A stretch of 64,000 nt of DNA from Pseudeuparius sepicola (taxonomy: Eukaryota; Arthropoda; Insecta; Coleoptera; Anthribidae), in the NCBI GenBank assembly GCA_963920635.1, contig OY987298.1, positions 17,765,647-17,829,646 of the forward strand, in the 5' to 3' direction. Every line of letters starts with the position of its first letter. Position 1 is the first letter of the stretch. The notes under the pieces are model-generated. The model had not been told where the DNA came from, did no database searches, and worked only from the letters and a program-made list of their open reading frames with translations. The position numbers and the translations under genes are program-made. Below are positions 12,214 through 23,196 of this stretch, piece after piece.

Positions 12214-12950
12214 TTTAAAGCAATGTTTAGGAGAAGAGTTGAAGAAATTCGAAGATTTAAAAGTGATGACTGGCAAGAAACTAACCTATGATTTTGGAGA
12301 TTTTTATTTATGTCCTTGGCTATACTGGGAATCACAAAATAGGAAAGTTAGGTGGAACTCTGTTTTTGGTTAATCGGTTGGTGACAAGTTTTTATGGTTA
12401 TTTGAACTGGATATTTTTCCCACTGAGGATGGCTTCTGTGTTCTGTTGGATGACCGAACTCATAGAAGCTTTCGATTTATATCCAGAGTCGTTCAATTGC
12501 ACGCATCACGCTCCCTATAAATTTTTTGGTCCTTTTTTTCAGTGTTTTACGCTTTTTTCAGTGTATTTACGTTTTCATTGATCTCTCTATTGTTACCAAT
12601 TTCATAAAATTCGCCTACTTTTTCCCTGTACGATTTAATATATGATAATTTTTTTAAATGTGTGCGTTGTCGTTCTTCACAACAAAATATTGATGATGTT
12701 TTGATGTAACAATCGGCTTTAGAACATCGAAACTATTTTCGAAAACTAAGGACACCCGATTAAGATCTCGATCAGAAAACGCGGATCAGTTGATCTGATT
12801 TAGTGTGCATTCTAGGAGAGAAGCGAAATTTGTGGTGGCAACACAAAATGACATTTGACCATGGCCAACCATGGCCCTCGTGCATTTGACATTCAAATTT
12901 AAAATATCTAGTGTTGCCGGACATTTTTAAAAGCTTTTATTTAACTTGCA
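12214..12950. other. TXNL1 upstream region, no gene
   Basis: It should contain the TXNL1 promoter and 5' untranslated region on the minus strand. ORFs of up to 97 codons on the + strand resemble nothing known. Bases 12690-12790 are a lone copy of the block found in the 7387-9425 foldback (GGCTTTAGAACATCGAAACT). No TATA box can be assigned with confidence. Confidence 0.5.
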
Positions 12951-12971
12951 ATGTATGTATGTATGTATGTA
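12951..12971. repeat. ATGT microsatellite
   Basis: Five uninterrupted ATGT units lie immediately before the satellite-like array. Confidence 0.9.
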
Positions 12972-13018
12972 ATTTGTTCGGGTGGAATCTTGCAACTCAA
13001 TTTTGAAGCAGATATCTT

Positions 13019-13480
13019 CAACCGATCGAGCTGAAATTCTGTACACACGTTTAATTTGGATGACAATGCATGATTATATGTGTGACGTCATTCTAAATCC
13101 AACATGGCGGATCACCCAAGATGGCGGACTAGTTAAATTTCAACCGATCGAGCTGAAATTTTGTACACACGTTTAATTTGGATGACAATGCATGATTATA
13201 TGTGTGACGTCATTCTAAATCCAACATGGCGGAACACTCAAGATGGCGGACTAGTTAAATTTCAACCGATCGAGCTGAAATTTTGTACACACGTTTAATT
13301 TGGATGACAATGCATGATTATATGTGTGACGTCATTCTAAATCCAACATGGCGGACTAGTTAAATTTCAACCGATCGAGCTGAAATTTTGTACACACGTT
13401 TAATTTGGATGACAATGCATGATTATATGTGTGACGTCATTCTAAATCCAACATGGCGGAACACCCAAGATGGTCATTAG
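13019..13480. repeat. Satellite-like tandem array, 122-bp unit, 4 copies
   Basis: Copies begin at 13019, 13141, 13263 and 13368 with CAACCGATCGAGCTGAAATT, giving spacings of 122, 122 and 105 bp. Each contains GTACACACGTTTAATTTGG, TGTGACGTCATTC and ATCCAACATGGCGGA. The third copy lacks the 17-bp AACACCCAAGATGGCGG stretch, which explains the short spacing. Copies are nearly identical, so the expansion is recent. The 64-codon ORF across it is an artefact. A distantly similar block (CATCTTGG, TTCAGCTTAATCGGTTG) occurs in inverted form at 53270-53600. Confidence 0.92.
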
Positions 13481-13600
13481 AAGGTCTCCTCATTGAAGAG
13501 CTAGACTGTTCTAAACTAACCGGCAAACGACCTTGCAACAATGATGCGTTAACTGAGATGAATAGACTCAGACACCTGGCCAAACTAAAAATTACAAAAT

Positions 13601-13881
13601 AAATTAAAAGTAAAAAAATATTTTTAAAAAAAGCTTTTATTTAAATGCGCTAAAAAGAATAAAATAATCTTTTCTTTTAAAACTTTTACTATCAACTTAT
13701 AACGTCATTCCACAATTTATATGATATAAAAGCTTGTCGCGAGATTTAAGTTTTCAAACTAAGTAAATACCACTACTTAAATCTCGCGACAAGCTTTTAT
13801 ATAATATAAATTGTGGAATGACGTTATAAGTTGATAGTAAAAGTTTTTTTAAAAATATTTTTTTACTTTTAATTTATTATT
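13601..13881. mobile_element. Foldback with 72-bp arms
   Basis: Positions about 13680-13750 pair with 13775-13847: arms contain CTATCAACTTATAACGTCAT and GCTTGTCGCGAGATTTAAG and are almost perfect, with a loop of about 24 bp. The pairing resumes outside at AATTAAAAGTAAAAAAATA (13604 on) with TATTTTTTTACTTTTAATT near 13875. The left arm carries about 45 extra bases (GCTTTTATTTAAATGCGC and following). No coding capacity. Confidence 0.85.
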
Positions 13882-14096
13882 TCTAAGCGGACATAAATGT
13901 CCGAGCTTGGACATTTATGTACATGACACATTCAAAAATGCTCGAATGTGTCCAATAAATTTCAAAATATTTTAAATAGAAGAAGAAGCGAAATTTAACC
14001 TCATTTTTTTTTATTTTTATAACAACACGTTTTGGAAGGGTTTCCCTCCATAAGATATCTGCTGTGTGTGTGTTTTTTTCTTATTTCCTTTTATTA

Positions 14097-14237
14097 ATGG
14101 GTAAAAGAAGTGGTATAATATGGAATTACTTCCAAAAAGTCCAAAAAAACAATAAAACATATGGAATTTGCAAATTCTGCAAGAAGACTTATCTTAAACA
14201 TGCTACACGCATGACGAAGCACATCAAAGTATGCACA
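14097..14237 (+). pseudogene. BED-type zinc finger exon of a hAT-like transposase
   Basis: Starting at ATG 14097 the frame reads a compact BED finger: IIWNYFQKV, then CKFCKKT, then MTKHIKVC, i.e. aromatic pair, C-x2-C and H-x4-C. BED fingers sit at the N-terminus of many hAT transposases and bind their element ends. A possible splice donor (AAAGTATGC) lies just before the last Cys. No RNase H-like catalytic region follows, so this is a remnant. Copies of GGACATTTATGT and AATGTCCGGACAT flank it (13887-13925 and 14347-14397) and may be element ends. Confidence 0.6.
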
Positions 14238-14399
14238 AAGTGTCTTTTATTAGTTTCATTTAAAATTTTAAAAACATATAAATAATATATCGTTTTAAAG
14301 CTCTACTTAAATCCAGTAGGATGGTGATGTTTTTAGCTTATTTTATAAATGTCTGATAAATGTCCGGACATATTACGGATACATTGGCTGGACATTTCT

Positions 14400-14850
14400 C
14401 TGGAGATACACCGCGATTGCTGTAAAAGTCCGTATTTTGTCAGATGACAATTCTTCACAAAATCCCTAGGAATTTTCTGTTGCCATGACCCCTGAGTGAA
14501 GGAATAACAAGAGGCGTATCTAATGCGGAGATTCCGAGCCAGATTTCTATGCCCCGGCCAATTGCTTTAGGATGACAGTCATCGAGAAACCGCATCAAGT
14601 CGTCCTAAAGCAGTTGACCGGTTTCTATCGGCACTGAGATTTATGTCCCGGACGACTCCTTAGAATGACATAATCGATGAGAAACAGCTTCAATTCATCC
14701 TAAAACAATTGACCGGGATCTATCGGCATTTAGATTGTGGACTCACTATTATACGTGAAGGTAGCGCAAATGGGCTAGTTACTGACCTGAACTTATGACC
14801 CCGTTGCATTGATGCCAACTTAGGATGTCGAAATTCACTCTAGATGTATG
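14400..14850. repeat. Dispersed element, copy A (copy B at 21770-22370)
   Basis: The left end (CGATTGCTGTAAAAGTCC, TTTTGTCAGATGACA, AAATCCCTAGGAATTTT) and right end (GCAAATGGGCT, GTTACTGACCT, GCCAACTTAGGAT) recur in the same order at 21779-21860 and 22278-22355. The interiors differ. In copy A the middle (14540-14740) is three related segments of GACCGG, CTATCGGCA and CCTAAAGCA, two of them inverted (CCGGCCAATTGCTTTAGGA against its complement). No coding capacity. Confidence 0.7.
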
Positions 14851-15372
14851 CTCTAGATCAGAGGTATGGGATCTAGGGCAGAACTTTCGTCTCTTTTTTT
14901 CAAGGCCACATTTTTAGTGGTCTATTATTTGTATCCATTGACATGTGTATTCTAGATGGAACCGATTCATTCACAAAATATAAAGGTTAGGTTAGGTTTT
15001 ATCATGAATAATAATTGAGATCAGTTAATTTAAATATATCCGTGGTAAATGAATGAGCCAGTTAAAAAAAAGTTTATTGGCCAAAATACTAAAGATTTGT
15101 CTAGCTGCCTAATTAATATATTATTTGATCTGTATCCTAATTCCAGTAAACAATGTACCTATTAGAAGAGTATATTGTGTTACCTATTTATCTACAGCTC
15201 CTTTCATTAGTAAAAGCTCTATAAAATATTAGAAACAAAAATACAAAATAAATTCAAATAAGTCTTTTCATTTTTAACGAAGCGTGCACGGGAAACTTAA
15301 TGTACTTGTCACAACTAACCGAGACTCGTTTTAAGTAAATTTTAAGCACCTATTGGAAATTAATCTTAGAAT
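14851..15372. other. Spacer downstream of TRMO
   Basis: The 14870-14950 block (TCTAGGGCAGAACTTTC, CAGTGGTCT-like) resembles 9415-9495, so it is more repeat debris. The rest should include the TRMO 3' untranslated region; TTTATT at 15073-15078 is a possible but distant minus-strand poly(A) signal. No gene is seen. Confidence 0.5.
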
Positions 15373-18300
15373 CTAATCGTCTGCATCTCTTTGGCTTTCG
15401 TTTTGGAAAACCTGGTACACAGTCACCGTTTGAGTGTTGTCGTTAAATTTGCACGAAACGCACAATTCGGCAATTCGAAATACATAACAGTGGCTTCCCC
15501 ATCGCTCCCTTAAATACACCGATCGTGGATCCTCCCTGAGCACATTGGTGATTGTAGTTTTCTTTTCTTCACCCTAAAAATAACAAAAATACCAGGGAAC
15601 CACAACAGACAAGACTATAGAATACCCTTAGGAGAGAAACCTCTACAATCATGAAAACATCAAAATTTGGAGGTTAAAATTCCTGAAAAATGAAAACGTA
15701 CCTCCGGTCCCAGCTGGTTCAGTTGTGCCAAAGCCCTATCTTTGAAGACCACCGTCAATATGGAAACGGGCGCCTGATCTATCCACGACGGTACCCTGAT
15801 GTGTCCTTCCGGTGTCAGGGCTGGCCTAATTGGTTCCGTCACCACTGCCGTTGCCCCTGGGGGGACTGACGACTCTTCTTCTTCCCCGTCTGGAGCCTCT
15901 CGTTCGCCTATTCTCGAACTGGACCTTTAATTATATTACCGTCACGCGTTGTCATTTTATAACAAAGTATAACATAGCAATTAGGCCTGCCAAGTTCCCA
16001 TATACAGTGTGTCCCAGGATAAGTGAAATGAGAGGTGTAAAAGACCAAAAATTTTCGAGTTTCAATTTAGCCATTTAGCCTAGAAAATAATTTTCACCAT
16101 ATTTTTAATTTTGAAAAATAAAGTAGGCCCTGACAGGAAAGATTTATTTATTTTCTGTGTAGGTTAAGTGCCCTTTCTCGACAAGATATCGAAAAATTGC
16201 ATTAGAAAAAGTTGCTGAGAATTGAAAATTATGTCCCTGTGCCAATTTTCAAAATAATTGGCCTACTTTGATTTTCGTCCATTTTATTTCCTATAGATAG
16301 GTGAACTATACTTCTCGTTTAAAATATCGAAACATTTTATTAGAAAAAGTTGCTTAGAATTGAAAACTATGACCCTGTGTCAATTTTGAAAATAATTGGC
16401 CTACTTTGATTTTTGTCCACTTTATTTTCTATAACAATAACAAATCATAAGTAGTAGGCCGATTGAGTCCAAATTTAGCAGTCTTGCATACTTTTTTATT
16501 CTGATTAACTTTTTCTAATGAAATTTTTCGATATTTTAAACAAGGATAGTTCACCTACTTATAGGAAATAAAGAGGACAAAAATCAAAGTAGGCCAATTA
16601 TTTTGAAAATTGACACAGGGTCATAGTTTTCAATTCTAAGTAGAGATGGGTTTACACCAGGTTTTTTCATATTTGGAAAGGGTGTCAAGGTTTCCACCCT
16701 TTTTGTCACCGGGTGTCAAGTTATGACACTAGTTTTTGGCATATTGTGATTGGTGACATCTAGATGTTTAATTTAATACCAAATACTCATATCTAAAAAC
16801 TATAAACAACAAAAACATTGCAAGAAGATATAAAACGTAAAAAATATGTTGCAGGCGAATTAGAAATTTAGTCGTTCATCTATTACATTATCCTAAATTA
16901 AAATAACAATGACTAAATATTGAATAAATGAATACATGTATTCTAGGGCATACAAAAACAAGATTCATCCTGCATTATTAACTCTAATAAAAACTAGTTA
17001 ACGAGAAATAAAAAAAAATGTCATCAGTATACAGGGTGAGTCTGAAATAACCACTTTTCTTAATAATTTTTTTTCCTAGCGCCGAGATTTTTCTATAATT
17101 CATCCCCTCAAAATCCCCCCTCTATGAAAACACGGCACTGGCGCCCTGCCAACAATCGAGTAGAAACTGGTAAATCATCAACTAGTATAGTATTTTGAGA
17201 CTGAGTTTACATTATTCGTCAGTGCCTTGTCTTTTAGGTGGGTAAATTAGAGAAAATTTTTGGCGAAATCGCATTTCTTCTCCTTTGCTCCAAATCCAGT
17301 GGCTTTGCTTCCCTTAAAAAATTCTATCCATTCCAGGATATATTTTGGCTTTGGTGACATTGAAAACACCCATTTTTGGGTGTCATTAGTTTACACCCTT
17401 TGAAACCGCCCATTTTTGGGTGCCAAACGTTTCCACCCTTTGAATCCACCCTTTATTTTAATGAAAACACCCTATGGGTGTCAAAGGTTCGGCACCCATA
17501 GGTTGGCACCCATAAAGGGTTTAAACCCATCGATGGGTGTAAACCCAAAACCCATCTCTAATTCTAAGCAACTTTTTCTAATGAAATTTTTCGATATCTT
17601 GTCGAGAAAGGGCACTTAACCTACCCAGAAAATAAATAAATCATTCCTGTCAGGGTCTACATTAAAAATATGGTGAAAATTATTTTTTAGGCAAGCAGGC
17701 CTGGACCCCAAATGGTCAAATTCGAACTCGAAAATTTTTAGTCTTTTACACCTCTCGTTTCACTTATCCTGGGACACACTGTATGTAAATTGCTGTAGGA
17801 ACTTTTATCCGTTTTTCGTATTGAAGTTTATTTGGACACATACTAATAAATCAAAATTACCTGCCGTAAAAAGATTCCTCCGCCCTCATAAGCCTAGTTT
17901 CTACCGTGGGCGCCCCCTGGATATGACTGTTTCTTTCGTTTTCCGCCCCTTCCATAACTCTGCCATCGATATTCACGTCCGATACACTGGCGTTTTGTGA
18001 TGATGTATTTTCTGCCAAACTTACATTGAGAAAATGGTCTGTCAGAGAATTATTTCTTGAATCTAAGTAGAAAAAATATAGAGTTCAACTGACTATGTAA
18101 CTGCACATGTTCTGGATATTTCAGTCATTCCACTATATAATACAAATACCTCTATGTTCATTTAAATTGTCGTTCTCAGACGATGCATCGTCGGGGTAGT
18201 GTATATTCGTGAGTCCGGGATTGTCGTACTGTGGTATGTACGGTTTAATGTCGAGAACTGGAGTGCCATCGACCATATCGACACCGCTAAAGTAAATTGT

Positions 18301-21079
18301 TCCATCCATTATCCTGTCAATTTTTACAAGAGACAGTCCGATGGGTGAAGGCCTGTGTGGCGACCGAGTAGCCAGCACTCCTAAAAAAAAGTTGATGAAC
18401 AGAGATATCAGCCTTGGCCAATAAAGTACAATTTAACTCTTCAACTTCATTGCACAATTATCTAGGTAATGTGATATGACTAAGCAACAATGGCACAGTC
18501 GGCTCATGAATGGGTGACCGCTATTTTTAATTTTTTTTTGCATAATAAAACTTATTTTTTCCCGATTAAAAAAAATTATAAAGTGTACCCCTCGGCACTG
18601 AAGTTTCTTTTTATAACGAATGTGCTACTAAGTTGCAGAGGCCTCCAAGGACGAAGCAAATAAACCACAATAAACGAACTTCGGTGCCTTGGTACACAAA
18701 TAAATATTTTAAAGATTTTACTTTTTTTTACTAAAAATATTTTCTAAATAATGTTAGTTTTATTAAAAAAAAGATCTTTTGAAAGTCATTTTCTTCAATA
18801 TCAACTAGGTAGGTACTTTGTTTACATGTTGAGTGATTTTCAGATTACTATTTTATTTATTATTATTATTTATTACTAATTTTATGTAAAAACTAAAAAT
18901 GAACTAGTATCGAGTAGAGAAAGGTTAAAACCCATCCGTTCATAAATAATAGGGTCTAAAATGATCTTGTTGTGAAACTATACACCATGATAAAAGCAAA
19001 ACCCTAGTTGTGCTGCTTTTAGAAATCCCTGACTTTAATGTGAAAACTGAAAACTCCATGACTTTCCCCGACCCTTTAGGAATACCCTGACTTTTCCAGG
19101 TTTTGCAGGTTTTCCAGGTTGCTGAGAACCCTGTATTATCGATAATACCTTTCGGTAAATTTAGAAATTATAATCCCAAAGCTGAAAATACCACGACTGC
19201 GCAACAGGAGTGGTATTGTCTTAGCAGTTGTATTTAGGAAGAGAATTTAACATCTGCAAATAGTTTAATTATTAAGTATCCACAAACGAGGTATGAACCT
19301 GGTACCTCTCACACCGAAAGCGAGAATCATCCTCGGAGGTTGTTTAAGAACGGAGGCAACGCGGGTGCCACTAGACCATTGTGCTTCTATTTTCTATATA
19401 TTTCTATAACTAGCCACATTCAAATTTATAATTACCATGCTTCAAAGTTGAAGTCTATTTGATAGCTGTCATTTAGGATGAGCCTATAGTTTTGAATATA
19501 TTTCTTTGTTAAATAAGTAGATATTTAACAATCAATGCGTTAACTGAAACTGTATCTTCTAGTCCTATATTAAATTTGGTACTGTCAAGAAGTTCTCGGA
19601 TTACCTTATCAGTTTTAGCTACTACTGGTGGTTTAGCGTAACTAAGAGAGTAGGATTTCACCACTACCTAGCGGCATTTCGAGGAAATCACCACCCGATT
19701 GGTTAAAATTTCACAAATTATGTCATTTCATTGGTTCATATTGGCAGGCGTTGAATTCTCGATTTTATACAGTATCTTCCAAAAATTCACATCATAGGGT
19801 AATAAGTTCCTTATTTTTAGAACTACAGCAGAATGGCACTAAGAAAAGTTGTTTGGAATCTCAAGACAATGTCAAATATGAATTCACAGCCACCTACTCA
19901 AAAAAATCACACTTTCGCATTTTTTATTCATCACGCTGTATAATACAATAATGTTTGATATGTATTTTGAGGCACATCTTCGAGCATGACAGTACGATAC
20001 CAAAGATTTTTTATTTATGTTCAACTAGCATCTTAAGAACACTTAATAAGTGAAAGTTCTGCAAAGTTTGTCGTTTTTTTGTGTCCAGGTAAAATACTCC
20101 TACAATTTATACAGTGTGATGAATAAAAAATAAAAAATGCGAAAGTGTGATTTTTTTTCTTTAGAGTAGTGGCTATAAAATCATATTTGACATTGTCTTG
20201 GGATTCCAAACAACTTTTATTAGTGCCATTCTGCTGTAGTTCTAAAAATAAGGGTACTTTACTCTTGAGGAATTTTCATATTTTCAAAATTCCCCAGTAC
20301 TTATAATATATGAATAGAAATTTCAAAATTTTTACGGGTGGATTTTGAGTTTAAGCACAAGCACCAACTTTTATCAAGAATTTGTTTTTTTTTTTGAGAA
20401 ACTTCAAATAAAGAAAATTCCCATTTGTGTCCAACTTTCTGGCAGGCACTGTATAACATCATCGGACTCTTCTCAAGAAGGGTTTTTAATTTCTATTTTA
20501 TATGGTAAAAACAAAAACCTGATCGGTAAAAAACTCACCTGTTCGAATGCCATTGAGCCTCGGCGGGGCCACCTTAGCCCTCACATGTATCACATCATTT
20601 TTGTGGAAATGAAACAATATCCACATGTGCGAGAATTCCTGCAAACCCTCCAAAGCATGTCCTGGATTGGTGAAAACGTTATTATCCAAATTCAGCTTCG
20701 CAATCAAATCATTACAAATCGCTGGCTGCCTCGGCGTACCTCGTTTCTCTGGAAAATGAGTGCTTATCGTTCCAATGTAGGGAAATTTGAACTCCCGAGT
20801 ATTTTCTTGACTAGTAGACGGGCCTATATCGCACTGGCGGTTCCTGCATTCCATACATCGCCAAGTTTCTAATTTGCTGTAGATGCCTTCCACTTCTTTG
20901 CGGTGGACGTGGTTTAGCGATACTAGCTGTTGTCTGGGTAAGAGAAGCTTATAAATACCACTATTGCAAAGAACTAATAAGAATAATTGAAGATACCTTA
21001 AGTTATAGATTTCCCTTCGAGCTAAAGCTAGCTGCTCCTGGAGATATCTTGGATCAGATGGTTGTGTTAAAGCAGACAT
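15373..21079 (-). CDS. TRMO: tRNA (adenine(37)-N6)-methyltransferase, 6 exons
   Basis: TRMO uses S-adenosylmethionine to methylate N6 of t6A37 in threonine tRNAs read by ACY codons. Minus-strand exons: 21079-20997, 20933-20539, 18380-18150, 18062-17861, 15924-15702, 15573-15373; all GT-AG, total 1335 nt, 444 aa, matching the vertebrate length. The N-terminus (1-50) is helical and charged. The TsaA/VirR-like beta-barrel starts about residue 76: FPYIGTI, RGTPRQPAIC, then HALEGLQEFSHMWILFHFH. Exon 3 gives TRSPHRPSPIG (164-174), the family's catalytic and cofactor-binding loop, and VDGTPVLDIKPY (196-207). Exon 4 and the start of exon 5 are an acidic low-complexity linker, and exons 5-6 the C-terminal domain. 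Intron 2 (2.2 kb) and intron 4 (1.9 kb) are swollen by transposons. The frame is intact. Confidence 0.96.
16003..17783. mobile_element. Mariner-type foldback in TRMO intron 4
   Basis: Long inverted repeat: the left end TACAGTGTGTCCCAGGATAA pairs with TTATCCTGGGACACACTGTA at the right, next to TA dinucleotides as expected of a Tc1/mariner target site. Pairing continues through GTAGGCC, GGTTAAGTGCCC and CGACAAGATATCGAAAAATT. The left half holds two direct copies and one inverted copy of the block around CCTGTGCCAATTTTCAAAAT (16237, 16376, 16595). A hAT-type element (16641-17560) is inserted in it. No transposase is encoded. The ends resemble those of 49115-49960. Confidence 0.88.
16641..17560. 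mobile_element. Non-autonomous hAT-type element nested in a foldback
   Basis: A 920-bp element with terminal inverted repeat TAGAGATGGGTTT / AAACCCATCTCTA and a perfect 8-bp target duplication ATTCTAAG (16633-16640 and 17561-17568). Length of duplication and end sequence are as in hAT transposons. Subterminal regions are packed with short copies of GGGTGTCAA, TTTCCACCCTTTG and CACCCATTTTTGGGTG, typical of transposase-binding repeats. There is no coding frame. The insertion post-dates the surrounding foldback. Confidence 0.93.
18584..18696. repeat. 113-bp palindromic repeat (same family as 58369-58484)
   Basis: GTACCCCTCGGCACTGAAGT at the left is mirrored by ACTTCGGTGCCTTGGTAC at the right, around a centre with GAGGCCTCC and a GCAAATAAACCACAA segment. 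The other copy has the same layout with AGTTGCCGAGGCCTCTGGCC. The position is TRMO intron 2. It may be a small element or a structured transcribed repeat; class unknown. Confidence 0.75.
19285..19387 (-). ncRNA. tRNA-like sequence, probable SINE fragment
   Basis: On the minus strand TGGTCTAGTGGC (19367-19378) matches an RNA polymerase III A box, and GGTTCATAC (19291-19299) the B box. Between them is CTTTCGGTGTGAGAGG, resembling an anticodon arm. The A-B distance is about 70 bp, about 25-30 bp longer than usual for an intron-less tRNA, and no matching acceptor stem is seen, so a functional tRNA is unlikely. It lies antisense to nothing coding, inside TRMO intron 2. Confidence 0.4.
19803..20256. 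mobile_element. Foldback in TRMO intron 2
   Basis: Arms of about 145 bp: TTTTTAGAACTACAGCAGAA through AATCACACTTTCGCATTTTT to CACGCTGTAT pairs with ATACAGTGTGATGA onward to TTCTGCTGTAGTTCTAAAAA. The loop is about 160 bp without a frame. The outer sequence GGGTACTTTACTCTTG recurs at 29286 and, inverted, near 28750, linking this to the 28564-29486 foldback. Confidence 0.85.
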
Positions 21080-21580
21080 ATTTTATTGATGAGGTGCGTT
21101 TTTCCAGTTTCTTTACATACTTTGGGGTTGAGATTCCAATTTTAGGAATAAATTAATTTGAACGGGAAAGTATTACTCTCATCTTTTAATGAGAAAAAAA
21201 AAGAGAATTAGATGAGGATGTATTCGTATTGTTGACAGCTGACAAAACATTTCGCATTTCCGCGATGCGTGTATGGTTGCCAGAGCAAAGGCGAAAGCAG
21301 AGCGCCAAAGTATGCGAAAGTCTATTCCAGGGACTCTCTAATAAAGATCATATTCGTATTCGCAACCATTTATACACAACCGTGGAGGTGGTAAGCCTGG
21401 ACAGGAACTGCTTTTCATTCTCTGCATAGCGCTGTTTCAAGCAATCGCCACCGGCGCCACACCATTGTAGAAACACCAACAACAACTGTGAACGTCATGC
21501 TCGGGTCTTTAATACAGTGTCGTTCCAGGGCACCGCCCTCTCAAAATAAACTGGACTGCTTTTCCATACAAATGTAATAT
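21080..21580. other. TRMO upstream region
   Basis: It should hold the TRMO promoter and 5' untranslated region. A 66-codon + strand ORF (21229-21429) is GC-richer than its surroundings but resembles no protein I know. No core promoter motif can be assigned. Confidence 0.4.
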
Positions 21581-21584
21581 GTTA

Positions 21585-22775
21585 CAGACCGTATATGTAA
21601 AACAGGCCGTATACAAAAGGACTAGTCCGAGGACTAGTCCATATGTAAAAGGACTGAAGATATTAGCCCATTATGTATAAGAAGCTTGTCCGTCAACAAA
21701 CGGTCTAGTCGGTTTGCAAAAGGAAAAGGACTAATAGTCCTATTAGATATGATCTATCTGCAACTATAGCCCGTATATACCCCGATTACTGTAAGAAGTC
21801 CCGATTTTGTCAGATGACATTCTCCACAAAATCCCTAGGAATTTTTTGTTAACCATGGGTATAACATTGGTATATGTGTCTCAACCAGTTAATGACGTCA
21901 CTCGTTGATTTATGATGTGAAAAGTTACCCAAGTGATACGAAAAAAAGAGCATAATAAAATAAAAACCCTATTGCAATTACGATTATGCCGCTATAAATA
22001 AAAATAACTATGACTACAACTCATTTTAATAATAATTTCAAACGTCATGGAAACACTTTCGTTTTGGTATTTTGTAATAATCAGCTGCTCTTGGCAGCGT
22101 CTAGGGGCGGACTCACGCAAATTTAGCTTCGGTGTGTCAAAGTGACAGTGAAGGTTTTCCAGATCGTTCAAACCGGTTCAAACACTCGGTAATGAAAATA
22201 TTCGCGGGTTTTCTACGTTTTGTGAGTTTTACCGTCATCTGAGTTGTTCTTGTTCTTGTTACTTTTCGTATTATAAGTGCAAATGGGCTCGTTACTGACC
22301 TCAACTTATGACCCGGTTGCATTTTTTGCTGCATTGATGCCAACTTAGGATATCGAAATTACCAATTGACAGTCCCAGTAAGGACTTCTTAAAATAATTT
22401 GAGTATATCATAGAGAGATTTAAACAATGACAGAATGTACGTGCAATATGTTTTCCGGGCGGTTTCGACGTACCTACGCCATTTCTGAATTACCCCTTCC
22501 TTTTTTATATATAGGCCCAAAAAAGAAGGATAATATTACTTCTTGCTGGTACGTGGTATTTTGAAGTAAAAAAGGTAATTATTTAGTATAATCACAGAAT
22601 AGCCACCGGCTATTCTGTGGTATAATGTATAGGTACCCTAGATTTTTTTTCTGCAAAATACATACTAAAAAGAAGGCATATATTCTTCTTTAATGGGCCT
22701 ATATAAAAAAAAGAAGGGTAATTATCACTACCAGTCTGAATGTCAATAGTCCGTATGTTAACGGTCTAGTCCGTA
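21585..22775. repeat. Composite repeat containing copy B of the 14400 element
   Basis: Imperfect inverted end blocks rich in GGACTAGTCC, GACCGTATA and GGTCTAGTC (21590-21740 and 22740-22775) enclose copy B of the dispersed element (21770-22370) and a second foldback. In that foldback, TTTTTATATATAGGCCCA (from about 22504) pairs with GGGCCTATATAAAAAA (near 22703), with a perfect 12-bp hairpin at its centre: CACAGAATAGCC (22593-22604) and GGCTATTCTGTG (22608-22619). No coding frame. Confidence 0.6.
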
Positions 22776-22776
22776 C

Positions 22777-22815
22777 CACGGGCGTAGCCAGGATTTAGTT
22801 TTGGGGGGGGGGGTT
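22777..22815. mobile_element. Isolated hAT-type element end with G run
   Basis: CACGGGCGTAGCCAGGATTT followed by a long G tract resembles the left end of the CAGTGGCGTA family (compare 48374). No partner end is visible, so this is a truncated copy. The following 380 bases hold nothing recognisable. Confidence 0.5.
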
Positions 22816-23196
22816 TAGTTTGAGAAGTAAATAAAACAACAAAAATATACTTACATGAAATTTAATATCTATATATTCATCCGAAAAACTACGACATATT
22901 TATAAAGTTGTTAACTTTAAATGAAATGGATAAATTAATTTCGTTCCTCTGCGCTAAATCTAAAACCATTAAAGAAGAAATCTTCGGCTACTTCATCTGC
23001 ATGAATTTCTGTTCCATAGTGAATGTTCATTAGAGCCAAACCATTAAGTCTGTTTTTACTTGTAGCAAAGAAAATGGTACTACGCATTTTCTTTGATATC
23101 AACTATTCCACCGTAGCAAAAATAAACAGGACATTTGACCTATCGGGTAAGTGAAGTTGAAAGTTTGAATAAAATAAAATGCATTAATTATTGTAA

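Noticed and set aside
13019..13480. Possible CRISPR array
   Set aside because: Whole 122-bp units are repeated with no variable spacers, and the genome is eukaryotic.
20345..20872. 175-codon + strand ORF
   Set aside because: It is antisense to TRMO exon 2 (20933-20539), whose protein is clearly conserved.
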